This document shows positions 19,627 through 28,800 of a stretch of DNA of 64,000 nt, in pieces. The notes under the pieces are model-generated. The model was not told the origin of the DNA and ran no database searches. It saw only the letters and a list, made by a program, of their open reading frames with translations. This stretch comes from Salisaeta longa DSM 21114 (GTDB lineage Bacteria; Bacteroidota; Rhodothermia; Rhodothermales; Salinibacteraceae): positions 2,006,005 to 2,070,004 of the forward strand of contig NZ_ATTH01000001.1 in the NCBI RefSeq assembly GCF_000419585.1. The letters run 5' to 3'. A program made the translations under genes and the position numbers. Each line of letters starts with the position of its first letter. The stretch's first letter is position 1.

Positions 19627-20751
19627 ATGGCCGTTACCCGCGAAGCTGTGCTGAAGGCGCTGAGCCAGATTGTAGAGCCGGAGCAGCGCAAAGACATTGT
19701 GCGCCTCGACTTGGTTAAGAACCTAACGGTGAGCGACGACGCCGTTTCGTTTACCGTGGTGGTGCCCCGCCCCGACACCCCGTTTGCCCAGCAGGTGGCC
19801 GAGGCGTGCCGCCGGGTGCTGCACGAGGAGGTAGACCGCGCCCTAACTGTGGATGTGGAAGTAGACAGCGAGATGATTTCGCTGGGTGACGACATTCAAG
19901 TGGGCGACCAAGGCGGCAACAAGAAAAAGCAGGGCGGCGGGGGCGGCGTCCAAAACACGATTGCCGTGGCCAGCGGCAAGGGCGGCGTGGGCAAAAGCAC
20001 CGTGGCCGTCAACCTCGCCGTGGCCCTCTCTGAACAGGGCTATAACGTCGCCCTCGTCGACACCGACATCTACGGGCCGTCGATTCCGAAGATGATGGGG
20101 ATGGAGGGGGAACGCCCGCGCATGACCGACGAGCGCAAGATCAAACCGCTCGAAAAGCACGGCATCAAGCTCTTGTCGATGGGCTTCATGGTAGACCCCG
20201 ACAAGGCCGTGGTGTGGCGCGGACCGATGGTTACGAAAGCGGTGCAGCAGTTTTTGGGGGATGTGCACTGGGGCGATATCGAATACATGGTGCTCGACCT
20301 GCCGCCCGGCACCGGCGACATCCAGCTTACCATCGTTCAGACGATTCCGCTCACCGGCGCCCTCATCGTGTCGACCCCCCAAGAGATTGCGCTGGCCGAT
20401 GCCCGCAAAGGCGTGGCCATGTTCGACAACGTGAACGTACCGGTGGTGGGCATCGTCGAGAACATGGCCTACTTTAGCCCGCCCGACCAGCCGGATCGCA
20501 AGTACTACCTGTTTGGCCGCGGCGGCGCGCGTACCCTCGCGCAAGACCTCGATGTGCCGTTTTTGGGCGAAGTGCCCATCGAACAGCACGTGCGCGAAGG
20601 CGGCGATGATGGAACGCCGGTGGTGCTCGGTCACCCGGAGAGCACGTCGGCCCAGGCCTTCCACCAGATCGCGGAGCAAACGGTGGAACAGGTGGCCCTG
20701 CGCAACGCCGAACAAGACCCGACCCAAAAGGTGGAAATCCTCTACCGCTAG
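19627..20751 (+). CDS. mrp: Mrp/ApbC-type Fe-S cluster carrier ATPase
   Basis: A 374-residue protein with an N-terminal MIP18/DUF59 domain (residues about 5-95), a Lys/Gly-rich linker and a P-loop ATPase with a deviant Walker A, ASGKGGVGKST (115-125). The YMVLDLPPGTGDIQL segment marks the Mrp family. The CxxC cluster site of enterobacterial Mrp is absent: the corresponding segment reads VENMAYFSPPDQPD, a form known in Bacteroidota Mrp. It probably delivers Fe-S clusters to client proteins. It is followed after about 100 bases by an Nfu-type protein, which fits that role, and is divergent from gyrB. Confidence 0.93.
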   Translation: MAVTREAVLKALSQIVEPEQRKDIVRLDLVKNLTVSDDAVSFTVVVPRPDTPFAQQVAEACRRVLHEEVDRALTVDVEVDSEMISLGDDIQVGDQGGNKKKQGGGGGVQNTIAVASGKGGVGKSTVAVNLAVALSEQGYNVALVDTDIYGPSIPKMMGMEGERPRMTDERKIKPLEKHGIKLLSMGFMVDPDKAVVWRGPMVTKAVQQFLGDVHWGDIEYMVLDLPPGTGDIQLTIVQTIPLTGALIVSTPQEIALADARKGVAMFDNVNVPVVGIVENMAYFSPPDQPDRKYYLFGRGGARTLAQDLDVPFLGEVPIEQHVREGGDDGTPVVLGHPESTSAQAFHQIAEQTVEQVALRNAEQDPTQKVEILYR

Positions 20752-20853
20752 CGCGCCGCGGGGGGCCGTCCATTTTTAAGCGGGCGGCGAACCCTGTCCG
20801 GGGCTTCCCGTACCTGATGGTGCGCAACCGATTCTGTAGATGCTTGCTTTGCT

Positions 20854-21132
20854 ATGCCCGATGCCCCCGACGCGACGCCCGCCAATGACGCGGCCCTGCG
20901 CAACCAGATTGAAGAGGCGCTCGACACCATACGCCCGTACCTCATGGCCGATGGCGGCTCGGTGCGCGTGCTTAACATCACCGACGACCATGTGGTGGAG
21001 CTAGAGCTGCTCGGCGCCTGCGGCTCGTGCCCCATGAGCACCATGACGCTGCGCGCGGGCATCGAGCAGGCCCTGAAGCGCTCCGTCCCACAAATCAAAC
21101 GCGTGGAGGCCGTCAACGCCACGGCGGCCTAA
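20854..21132 (+). CDS. NifU C-terminal domain (Nfu-type) Fe-S protein
   Basis: A 92-residue protein consisting of one Nfu domain. The cluster-binding CxxC is in LLGACGSCPMSTMTL, and PYLMADGGSVRVLNI is the typical start of the domain. Proteins of this type bind a [4Fe-4S] cluster between two subunits and pass it on to apoproteins. Its position just after mrp on the same strand supports a joint role in Fe-S delivery. Confidence 0.93.
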   Translation: MPDAPDATPANDAALRNQIEEALDTIRPYLMADGGSVRVLNITDDHVVELELLGACGSCPMSTMTLRAGIEQALKRSVPQIKRVEAVNATAA

Positions 21133-21234
21133 GCTGCACACGCCTCGTTTTTGGCCGCGCCTCCCCACGCACCTCGCGCCCTCTGTTATGCGCGCCAGGC
21201 CCCGTGCCTGACGCCTTGTCGCATCCGGACCCGG

Positions 21235-21645
21235 CTACCCCCGCCACGTGTCTACCGCCCACGCGTTGTACTGGCGGAAATGCAGCAGCACGAAGTAGAT
21301 AAGCACGTACAACATCTGCGTGGCCAAGCCGTCCCATTGCTCGCGAAGGGCCGTGCCAAACACGAGCGCGGCCATGAGCAGGCTTCCGGCAACCAGCGCC
21401 TCACGCGTCCTCCACCCTATCACGAGCAGGGCGCCTACCACCACTTCCCAGGGCACCAGCACGTAGGCAAACGCCCGCACCAGCACGGCCGGCAGCACGG
21501 TACCGGCAAAGGCCTGCGTGATGCCTTCCGCAAAGGCGGCCCACTTGGGCACGCGCACGGCACCATGCAGGAAGATGTTGATGCCCAGAATGAAGCGTAG
21601 CAGCGCGTAGGCCCACTGGCGGTCGTGGGTGGTTTCGTCGGTCAT
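21235..21645 (-). CDS. DoxX-like membrane protein
   Basis: A 136-residue protein with four predicted membrane helices and the DoxX pattern: LRFILGINIFLHG in helix 1, a loop FAEGITQAFAG, and WEVVVGALLVIGWRTREALVAG around helices 2-3. The family includes subunits linked to thiosulfate oxidation and redox stress, but the exact role of this branch is unknown. It lies downstream of a DsrE-like gene on the same strand, 42 bases apart, and may be part of the same redox-related group. Confidence 0.75.
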   Translation of the reverse strand: MTDETTHDRQWAYALLRFILGINIFLHGAVRVPKWAAFAEGITQAFAGTVLPAVLVRAFAYVLVPWEVVVGALLVIGWRTREALVAGSLLMAALVFGTALREQWDGLATQMLYVLIYFVLLHFRQYNAWAVDTWRG

Positions 21646-21687
21646 ACGCCTCGGTCGGTTATGGGAAGGAGCACCGCCGCGTCCGCA

Positions 21688-22050
21688 TCAAAACGTGAGG
21701 GTGGTGTCGTGGGCAGCTGCCTGCTTGGCCATGTCGCCCGCCCCGCCAAACCGCGCCCACGGGGCCAAGTCGTCGGCTGTGATGCCGCGGGCCTCGGCGC
21801 ACGGCTTGCACACCACAAACGCCTCAATCATGTCCTGCTGCAGGAGCGCATCGACGACGGCCCGTACCGTGGGCAGGCCGGGGGCCTTGAGCTCCGACAA
21901 GTCGGCATGGCGCGTGCTGGCGAGGTAGGTGGCTTCTTGCATCGCAAAAAACGCCGACGCCTCGCCCTGGCTCATGGCGCCTTTGGCCGCAATGAAGGGC
22001 AGGACGGCTTTCGTCGCATTTTCGGGTCCGATGGTGGTGATGATATGCAT
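21688..22050 (-). CDS. DsrE/DsrF-family protein
   Basis: A 120-residue single-domain protein of the DsrE fold. It starts with a short strand and an alpha helix (NATKAVLPFIAAKGAM), carries alternating strands, and has a cysteine pair in VVCKPCAEARGI, at the place where DsrE-like proteins keep their active cysteine. Members take part in sulfur transfer or have no known role. Neighbours on the same strand are an NmrA-like oxidoreductase and a DoxX-like protein, which hints at a redox or sulfur context only. Confidence 0.75.
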   Translation of the reverse strand: MHIITTIGPENATKAVLPFIAAKGAMSQGEASAFFAMQEATYLASTRHADLSELKAPGLPTVRAVVDALLQQDMIEAFVVCKPCAEARGITADDLAPWARFGGAGDMAKQAAAHDTTLTF

Positions 22051-22113
22051 GGGCGTTCACCGCTTGGAGAAAGATTCGAGGGACAACGTTCCACCCGACG
22101 CGCGCGCCGGTGT

Positions 22114-22983
22114 TCACGACGATGCAAAAGCCGTTGCTGCACCGCGGGCAAACTGCTGCAACGAGCGCGGCGGCTGCCCGGTAATCTCCTCAACGGCCTC
22201 GGTGACAGGCGCGGCGTGGCCGGCGCGCACGTTCTGGAACAGGCCCACCAGCATCTGCGCATACGCCTCGTCAAGCCCCGCCTGCGCAAACATCGCGCGG
22301 GCCGCTTCGTCGCTGACCGCCTCGTAGGAGATGTCGCGGCCCCAAACCTGCGACAGCACGTCGGCGGCCTCGGCATAGGTGAGGGCCTCGGGACCGGTCA
22401 GCGTGTACGCGGTGCCGCGATGTGCCGCATCGGTGAGGGCCGCCGCCGCGACGGCCGCGATGTCTCCGGCGTCAATGAAGCTCGTCTGGGCATCGCCCGC
22501 CGGCAGCCGAAGCACGCCGTCGCCCATGATCATGTCGTGCCAGTACGTCAGAACATTTTGCATGAACCAGTTGGGCCGCAGGAGGGTGGCGTGCAGGGGG
22601 CTCGCCTGCAGATGCAGTTCGGCGCGGCGCAGCGGCACATCGTCGGGCGCCTGGTCCACGCCCATCGCCGTCATGAACACCACGTGCTCGGCCTGCGACT
22701 GCGCCACCGCGTCGATGAACGGAACGAGCTGCGGGTAGACGGCCGTGTCGGAGGGCGCCAGCATAGAAACGCGGGCTACGCCCTCTAGCGCCGGGGCGAA
22801 GGTCGACGGGTCGGTGAAGTCGAAGCGCACCGCTTCCGCGCGGGCCCCGGGCGGTGCGTACGCCTCGGGCAAGCGGGTGGCCGCCCGGATCGGGGCAGAA
22901 CCGGATGCCAGTTTTCTCACGAGGCGCCGGCCTACGGTGCCCGTGGCTCCCAAGATGAGCGTCGTCGCAGAATCGGTAGCCAT
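22114..22983 (-). CDS. NmrA-like NAD(P)-binding protein
   Basis: A 289-residue atypical SDR. It begins with LILGATGTVGRRLVRKL, the NAD(P)-binding loop of the NmrA/azoreductase-like branch, and contains LRPNWFMQNVLTYW, which is characteristic of that branch. No catalytic YxxxK is obvious, so it may be a redox sensor or a quinone/azo reductase. An upstream extension to 23106 does not look conserved. It is between the MerA-like flavoprotein gene and the DsrE gene. Confidence 0.82.
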   Translation of the reverse strand: MATDSATTLILGATGTVGRRLVRKLASGSAPIRAATRLPEAYAPPGARAEAVRFDFTDPSTFAPALEGVARVSMLAPSDTAVYPQLVPFIDAVAQSQAEHVVFMTAMGVDQAPDDVPLRRAELHLQASPLHATLLRPNWFMQNVLTYWHDMIMGDGVLRLPAGDAQTSFIDAGDIAAVAAAALTDAAHRGTAYTLTGPEALTYAEAADVLSQVWGRDISYEAVSDEAARAMFAQAGLDEAYAQMLVGLFQNVRAGHAAPVTEAVEEITGQPPRSLQQFARGAATAFASS

Positions 22984-23125
22984 AAGCAGCAAAAAATGTT
23001 GAATGCGGAGCGTGTGTGGTAGAACACTGCGAGCAGGGCAGACCGGTTTCAACCATTCGTCCCCTGTGCGTGGAGTACACGACAAATGGCTGCGCGCCGA
23101 TCCCACGCCCCCGTTCCTGCACGCT

Positions 23126-24535
23126 CTATGCCGGCGTCACCGCCTCTAAGCTGTCGAGCGTCCACGGCATAAGCTCGGAGATCGTCGGGTGCGCAAGCAC
23201 GATGGTCCGGAACTCGTCGTACGGCATCTCGGCATGCATGATGGTAGCAAACAAGCTGATGATCTCGTCGCCGTTTGCACCAAGCACCGAAGCGCCCACA
23301 AGCTGCGACGTATCGGCATCCACCAGGATTTTAACGAAGCCCTTCGTTTCGCCCATCTCCTTCGCCCGGCTGATGCGGTCCATGGAGCGGGTAGCCTTCA
23401 GCAGGTTGATGCCCTCGTCAAGCGCTTGCTGCTCGGTGAGCCCCACGCGGCCAAGCGGCGGATCGGTGAAGAGCGCGTAGGTCAGGGTCCGGTCGTCGAC
23501 GGTGCGCACCCCGCCGGGGACATCGCCCCCAAACAGGTAGCTGAGCGCAATTTCGGTGTCGTTAACCGAGGTATGCGTGAAAGCGCCCGGCGCGCTGTTG
23601 ACGTCGCCCAGCGCATACACGCCCTCCACGCCGGTCTGCATCACGTCGTTCACAACAATCTCGCCGCGATCGTTGAGCGCAAGTCCCCCGGCCGCGGCGT
23701 CGATGCGGTCGCTGTTTGGCACGCGCCCGGCGCCAATCAGCAGATGCGAACCAGCGACCGTGCGCGCAGCCTCACCGTCGCTAGCGGCTAGGTCTACCGC
23801 GATTGTGCCGTCATCGGCCTGCGTCACGTGGGCGGCTTCGGCCTGGCACACGATGTTAATGCCTTCGTCTTCCAGCATCTCACGGACCGCCGCCGAGACG
23901 TCGGGATCTTCGCGGCCAATGAGGCGGTCGGCACGCTCCAAGATCGTGACCTCAGCCCCGAAGCGCCGAAAGACCTGGCCAAACTCCAGCCCAATGTAGC
24001 TGCCGCCCACAATGACGAGATGCTCCGGCACCGCGTCGAGCTCCAGGATGCGGCGGTTATCGAGCCAGTCGACATCGTCGAGGCCGTCGATGGACGGGAC
24101 GCGTGCCCGAGCGCCTACGTTCACGAAGATCGTCTCCGCAGTGATGGTGGCATCGCCTACAGCAATCGCTTTCTCGCCAACGAAGCGGCCCCAGTCATGA
24201 TAAAACGTGACGGCCTCTTCCGACGTGAGCCAGCCGCGCAGTCCGTCGCGGCTCCCATGACGAATGCTATTCATGCGCTCCATCACCGTGTCGAAGTCAA
24301 CCGACACCGGCCCCGTCTCGACCCCGTATTCAGAAGCTGTGCGGGCCTTGTGCGCTATCTTAGCGCTGGCTACGAGTGTCTTGGTAGGCGTGCAGCCCAC
24401 GTTCACACACGTACCGCCGACGTCTCCACCCTCAATGACAGCGATGGAGCCGCCGCGCGTTAGCAAATCTGCGATGAGTGTGCCGGTGGCCTGCCCGGTG
24501 CCCAGCAAAACATAGTCGTACGCGTGATCAGCCAT
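23126..24535 (-). CDS. MerA/lipoamide-dehydrogenase-like flavoprotein
   Basis: A 469-residue class I pyridine nucleotide-disulfide oxidoreductase. The redox-active disulfide is Cys43-Cys48 in GGTCVNVGCTPTK; the NAD(P) motif is VIVGGSYIGLEFG; FAD contacts include VYALGDVN; the C terminus has AHPTISE, the His-Glu pair acting on the opposite subunit. It lacks both the N-terminal heavy-metal domain and the C-terminal Cys pair of true mercuric reductase, so mercury reduction is not supported. The start at 24535 is chosen by homology; the frame stays open to 24727. An ArsR-type palindrome at 24863-24876 lies upstream, tying it to the metal efflux regulon. Confidence 0.85.
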   Translation of the reverse strand: MADHAYDYVLLGTGQATGTLIADLLTRGGSIAVIEGGDVGGTCVNVGCTPTKTLVASAKIAHKARTASEYGVETGPVSVDFDTVMERMNSIRHGSRDGLRGWLTSEEAVTFYHDWGRFVGEKAIAVGDATITAETIFVNVGARARVPSIDGLDDVDWLDNRRILELDAVPEHLVIVGGSYIGLEFGQVFRRFGAEVTILERADRLIGREDPDVSAAVREMLEDEGINIVCQAEAAHVTQADDGTIAVDLAASDGEAARTVAGSHLLIGAGRVPNSDRIDAAAGGLALNDRGEIVVNDVMQTGVEGVYALGDVNSAPGAFTHTSVNDTEIALSYLFGGDVPGGVRTVDDRTLTYALFTDPPLGRVGLTEQQALDEGINLLKATRSMDRISRAKEMGETKGFVKILVDADTSQLVGASVLGANGDEIISLFATIMHAEMPYDEFRTIVLAHPTISELMPWTLDSLEAVTPA

Positions 24536-24862
24536 CAGTAGAATCGGTAGTATGCGTTGAAGAACGTGTGGCGCGTGCCGCCGGGTGGGGAAAGGGCCAC
24601 GCACGCATGGCCTCTCCCGTCCAATCTGCCCGCAAGCCCCCGCGAACAGGCGCTTCGATCGCGGCATTTCTATCAACGGCACGCGATGGTCGGTGCGGTT
24701 GCTTCCGGATGCGTTACACGCAGGCACCTAGCCGGGCGGCTTTAGGATCTGCGCAGGTTGCCTCATTCCGAGGGGCGCGAGAAAGCGGATGACAGTGCAG
24801 TTTGATTCGAATCGTTCGAACACGTTGTGCACAGGGGCACGCCGTCAACCTCGCCTATCGAA
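24536..24862 (-). other. Long leader upstream of the MerA-like gene
   Basis: About 330 bases between the ArsR-type palindrome and the MerA-like start hold no convincing gene on either strand. Two TTCGAA hexamer palindromes three bases apart (24807-24821) stand out and could be a second operator. If transcription starts near the ArsR palindrome, the message has a leader of more than 300 bases. Confidence 0.4.
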
Positions 24863-24876
24863 TGATCATTTGCTCA
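24863..24876 (-). promoter_or_regulatory. ArsR/SmtB-type operator 2
   Basis: The imperfect palindrome fits TGAnCAnTTGnTCA, the pattern of SmtB/CzrA operators, and it shares the 13-mer TTGCTCATACGAT with operator 1 at 32465, in the same orientation. On the minus strand a TTGACG box (24906-24901) lies upstream at a distance suitable for a promoter whose -10 region touches the palindrome. Confidence 0.6.
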
Positions 24877-24921
24877 TACGATTTGAATTGAACGGTATTC
24901 CGTCAATGGATGAGATAGGGA

Positions 24922-25266
24922 TCAGGCCGCTTCCTCACCATGCGAGAGCGCATTGTCGAGCATCTCTTCCACATGGGCATCCGCTAGTTGATAGTAGACG
25001 TGTCGCCCCTCCCGGCGATGCACGACGAGGCGGGCATCACGCAGCGTACGGAGCTGATGGCTCACGGCCGACTGGCTTACGTCAAGGGCCTTGACGATCT
25101 CGTGCACACAGATCTCGCGCCCGCGAAGGAGGCACAGGATCTTCAGGCGCGTCTCGTCGGCAAACCCTTTCAGGAGCTGAACGGTAACCGCTGTAACGGC
25201 ATCACTCGGGAGAGCCGCCTCTGGGGTTGTATCGGTGCCGCAAGAGGTGGTAACGTCGTCCGGCAT
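24922..25266 (-). CDS. ArsR/SmtB-family metal-sensing repressor
   Basis: A 114-residue winged-helix repressor. The recognition helix is in LDVSQSAVSHQLRTL. The alpha-5 zinc-site signature is complete: Asp96, His98, His109 and Glu112 (D-x-H-x10-H-x2-E), matching the layout of SmtB. Cys53 in EICVHEI and Cys9 near the N terminus could add an alpha-3N type site. These point to zinc or cobalt as the signal, released from DNA when metal binds. It lies at the end of the efflux operon behind the PII gene, and palindromes of the right kind precede both the efflux operon and the MerA-like gene. Confidence 0.92.
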   Translation of the reverse strand: MPDDVTTSCGTDTTPEAALPSDAVTAVTVQLLKGFADETRLKILCLLRGREICVHEIVKALDVSQSAVSHQLRTLRDARLVVHRREGRHVYYQLADAHVEEMLDNALSHGEEAA

Positions 25267-25402
25267 AGGTCACAGGTTCTGGAGGCAAACAGATAGGCTA
25301 ATTTATGCATACAATCCCCCAGAAGGTTCACCTCGCGTACTTACCGCCCCTTGGGAACGGTGAAACGCAACGAGCCACAATGCCCAAGAAGGCTTGGCCG
25401 AT

Positions 25403-25738
25403 TCATTCTGCGTCAGGGAACCGCACGGCGGCCTCATCGCGCTCGCCGGTGCGGATGCGCACGGCGCCTGTCACGTTGGAAACGAAGATCTTCCCGTCGC
25501 CATACCGCCCGGTGTGAGCGTATTCGATGATGGTATCCAACACGGATTCAACCTGCACGTCGGGCACAACGATTTCCAGTTTTGTCCGCTGGGTAAGCTG
25601 CGCAGGACCGCCTCCTTTCGGATGGCCGTAGCCCCGCACGTCGCTGACAGTGACGCCCGGCGACTCGGGGCTGTTTTCGAGCGCGTCAATGACCCGATCG
25701 GCCTGGTTCGGACGAACAAAGGCTTTAATTTCTTTCAT
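25403..25738 (-). CDS. Divergent PII-family protein of the metal-efflux group
   Basis: A 111-residue GlnB-fold protein. The family C-terminal signature TGRYGDGKIFV and AVRIRTGE are intact, so the nucleotide-binding core is likely kept. The T-loop differs from nitrogen-sensing PII: the segment after GYGHPKGGG has no tyrosine at position 51 (Arg there), so the usual uridylylation site is missing. A branch of PII proteins (PII-NG) is known to be linked to heavy-metal RND efflux genes, and this gene sits right after czcA. It probably senses nucleotide state and modulates efflux rather than nitrogen metabolism. It is about 137 bases upstream of the arsR gene. Confidence 0.85.
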   Translation of the reverse strand: MKEIKAFVRPNQADRVIDALENSPESPGVTVSDVRGYGHPKGGGPAQLTQRTKLEIVVPDVQVESVLDTIIEYAHTGRYGDGKIFVSNVTGAVRIRTGERDEAAVRFPDAE

Positions 25739-25755
25739 GGTTGTTGACCTTCGGT

Positions 25756-25796
25756 GAGTAAAAACAAAGAGCCGGGCTGAAGACCGCTAGCCCGGC
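25756..25796 (-). terminator. Intrinsic terminator after czcA
   Basis: On the minus strand an 8-bp GC stem (GCCGGGCT/AGCCCGGC with a 10-base loop, 25771-25796) is followed by a T-rich stretch (TCTTTGTTTTTACTC). It lies between czcA and the PII gene and should end or reduce transcription of the efflux operon there. Confidence 0.75.
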
Positions 25797-25809
25797 CTGC
25801 GGGTACGGC

Positions 25810-28800
25810 TTAAATCGCAGCTTCGCCGACGTCTTCAGCAAACCACGGGTAGATGCTCGGCAGCACGAAGAGCGTTAGCAAAGTTGAGGTGACCAGCCCG
25901 CCAATGACGACCGCCGCCAGCGGGCGCTGCACGTTCGAGCCGATAGCGTCGGTCAAGAGAAGCGGCAGGAGTCCCAACGACGTGGTGAGCGCCGTCATGA
26001 GCACCGGCCGCAAACGCAGCTCCGCGCCAGTGACGGTGGCCTCCTGCATGGATCGTCCCGCTGCGCGCAGCTGGTTGATATAGCTGACCAGCACGACGCC
26101 GTTCAAGACGGCCACGCCGAAGACCGCGATGAACCCTACGGCCGCCGGCACGGACACGTAGAGCCCACCGAGCCACAGTGCCACGATGCCGCCGATCGTA
26201 GCGAACGGCACGTTCAGGAAGATGAGCGTGGCGTAGCGCAGGCTGCTAAAGGTGGAAAAGAGCATCAGAAAGATGAGGGCCAACGTAATGGGCACGACGA
26301 CGTAGAGCCGCTGCATGGCCCGGCGTTGATTCTCGAACTGTCCGCCGTATTTGACGAAGTAGCCCGGCGGCAGGTCGACCTGCGCTTTCACCTTCCGCTG
26401 GATCTCTTCGACGACCGAGCCCATGTCGCGCCCGCGCACGTTGAGCTGCACGTAGGTGCGGCGGCTGGCCTTGTTGCGTGAGATCTGCTTCGGTCCGGTG
26501 AAGACCTCCACGTCCGCGACCTGCTCCAGTGGCACGATAGCCCCCTTCGCCGTGCGGATGGGAAGCTGACGGACCTGCTCAATCTGGCTCCGCTCGCCCT
26601 CTTGCAAGCGCGTAAAGACGGCGTAGCGCCGGATGCCTTCAAACACTTGTCCGGCCGTCGAGCCGCCGATCCCCGTTTCCACGGTGGCTAACAAAGCATC
26701 CACCGAAATGCCCAGCCGGGCCAGCGCCTGCCGATCCGGCCGTACGAGCACCTGCGGCTTACCGCCCTGCTGCTGCGCCCGCACGTCGACAGCGCCCGGC
26801 ACCGTCTCGATGACTTCTTTCATGGCCTGCGCCTTCTGGGCGAGCACCTCCAGGTCCTCGCCGTAGAGGCTGGCCACGACCTGGGCGCGCACGCCGCTCA
26901 GGAGCTCATCGGTGCGGAGCTGGATGGGCTGGGAGAAGTTGGCAGCAATGCCCGGCACCTGCTCTTGCAGCCGCTCGGCCATGACGGTTTGCAGCGCCTC
27001 GTAGCTGCGGCCCGATGACCATTCGTCGAGCGGTTTGAGCCCAACCACGTTGAAAATGACATTCACCGGTTCGGGGTCGCCGCCCACCTCGGCGCGGCCC
27101 ACGCGCGAGTAGACAGATTCCACTTCCGGAAATTCCTGAAAGACGGCCTGCACGCGGCGCGTGTACGCCTGGGTAGACTCCAGATTTGCACTGGGCGGGA
27201 GCACGGCGCGGACGGCGAACGTGCCCTCCCGGAGCGTCGGCGCGAACTCGGAGCCCAGGAACGGGAAGAGGACCAGGCTCCCTAGAAAGAGGGCGCTCAC
27301 CGTCGCCAACACGGTCCGGGGGCGCGCTACGCTCCAATGGGCCAGCGGCCGAAAGCGCGCCTTCAGCCAGCGCACCAGCCGGGGCTCCCCGCCGGAAATC
27401 TGCTGTGGCGACACCAGATAGCTGCTGACGACCGGCGCAAACGTAACGGCCAAGAACATCGCGCCCAGCAGCGCGAAGGTGATCGTATACGCCATGGGCG
27501 AGAACATTTTGCCTTCCACGCCCTGGAGCGTAAAGAGCGGCAGAAAGACGATGATGATAATGCTGGTGGCAAACACCACCGGCCGTCCGACCTCGCGCGC
27601 GGCTTCACTCACCAGGCGCACCATCGAGATGTTTTCGGTTTCCTCGAGCTCCTCCAGCATGCGATACACGTTCTCAACCACTACGGTGGTACCGTCGCCG
27701 ATCATGCCGATGGAGATGGCGAGCGCGCCGAGCGTCATGAGGTTGGCCGAGAGCCCGGCGACCCACATGCCGATGAAGGCAGTGAGGAAGGCCAAGGGCA
27801 CCGTCGTCATGATGATGAGCGTCGAACGCACGTCGCCCATAAAGAGGTAGAGGACCAGCAGAACGAGCACTGCGCCAAATACGAGCGCATTCGTGACAGT
27901 GCTCATCGCCTTGTCGACGAGCGCGCCCTGCGAGTAGAAGGGAACCAGCCGCATGCCCTCTGGCAGGGCTTCGTTGATCGCGGCGATTTGCTCGTTGACG
28001 CGGGCCAGCACGCCCTGCGTGTTCGTGCCGATGAGCTTCTGGACGAAGCCGCCCACTGTTTCCTCGGAAGCCGGCGCCGCGGAGGCGTTTTGCGCCGCTG
28101 ATGTGTTCTGTGCCGCCGATGTGTTCTGCACAACGGATCCGTTCTGCGCCGCAGCCTGCGACGTATCGCTGATGCGCCGGCTGGCCATGAGGGCCCCGCG
28201 CCGGATGGCCGGGCCAAAGGTGACCTTGGCGACCTCGCTTACGTACACCGGCGTGCCGTTGTGGCTGCCCAGCACAATGTTGCGGATGTCATCCAGCCCG
28301 TCCTCGCCCGGGCGAATCCAGCCGTAGCCGCGCACGATGTATTCCTCGCCGCCCCGCTCGATGAACGAGCCGCCGACGTTGCGATTGTTAGCACCCAGGG
28401 CTTTCTCTACATCCGCCACGGTGAGGCCGCGCGCCAGGAGCTCGTTCATGTCGAGGTTGACCTGGTACTGCTTCACATAACCGCCGATGGAGAGCACGCC
28501 GGTGACGCCCTGGACCGTACGCAGCCGCGGCTTCACGATCCAATCTTGGGCCGTGCGCAGTTCGGTGAGCGAGTGGTTGGCTCCCCGTTCGTTGCGGACC
28601 TCGTACATCATGATGGTGCCAAGGCCTGTAGTGATGGGACCCAACTGCGGGTTGCCCAGACCGGGGGGGATCCGGTCGCGGGCTTTGGCCAGGCGCTCCA
28701 TCACCAGGCGGCGCGCAAAGTAGATATCGGTCCCATTTTCAAAATAGACGTTCACCCGGGAGAGGCCAAAGATCGACGTACTTTGCACGCGCTTGAGCTT

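Noticed and set aside
19627-20751. Mrp broken by loss of CxxC
   Set aside because: The same replacement is usual in Bacteroidota Mrp.
23126-24535. True mercuric reductase
   Set aside because: No NmerA domain, no C-terminal cysteine pair, no merT, merP or merR in the window.
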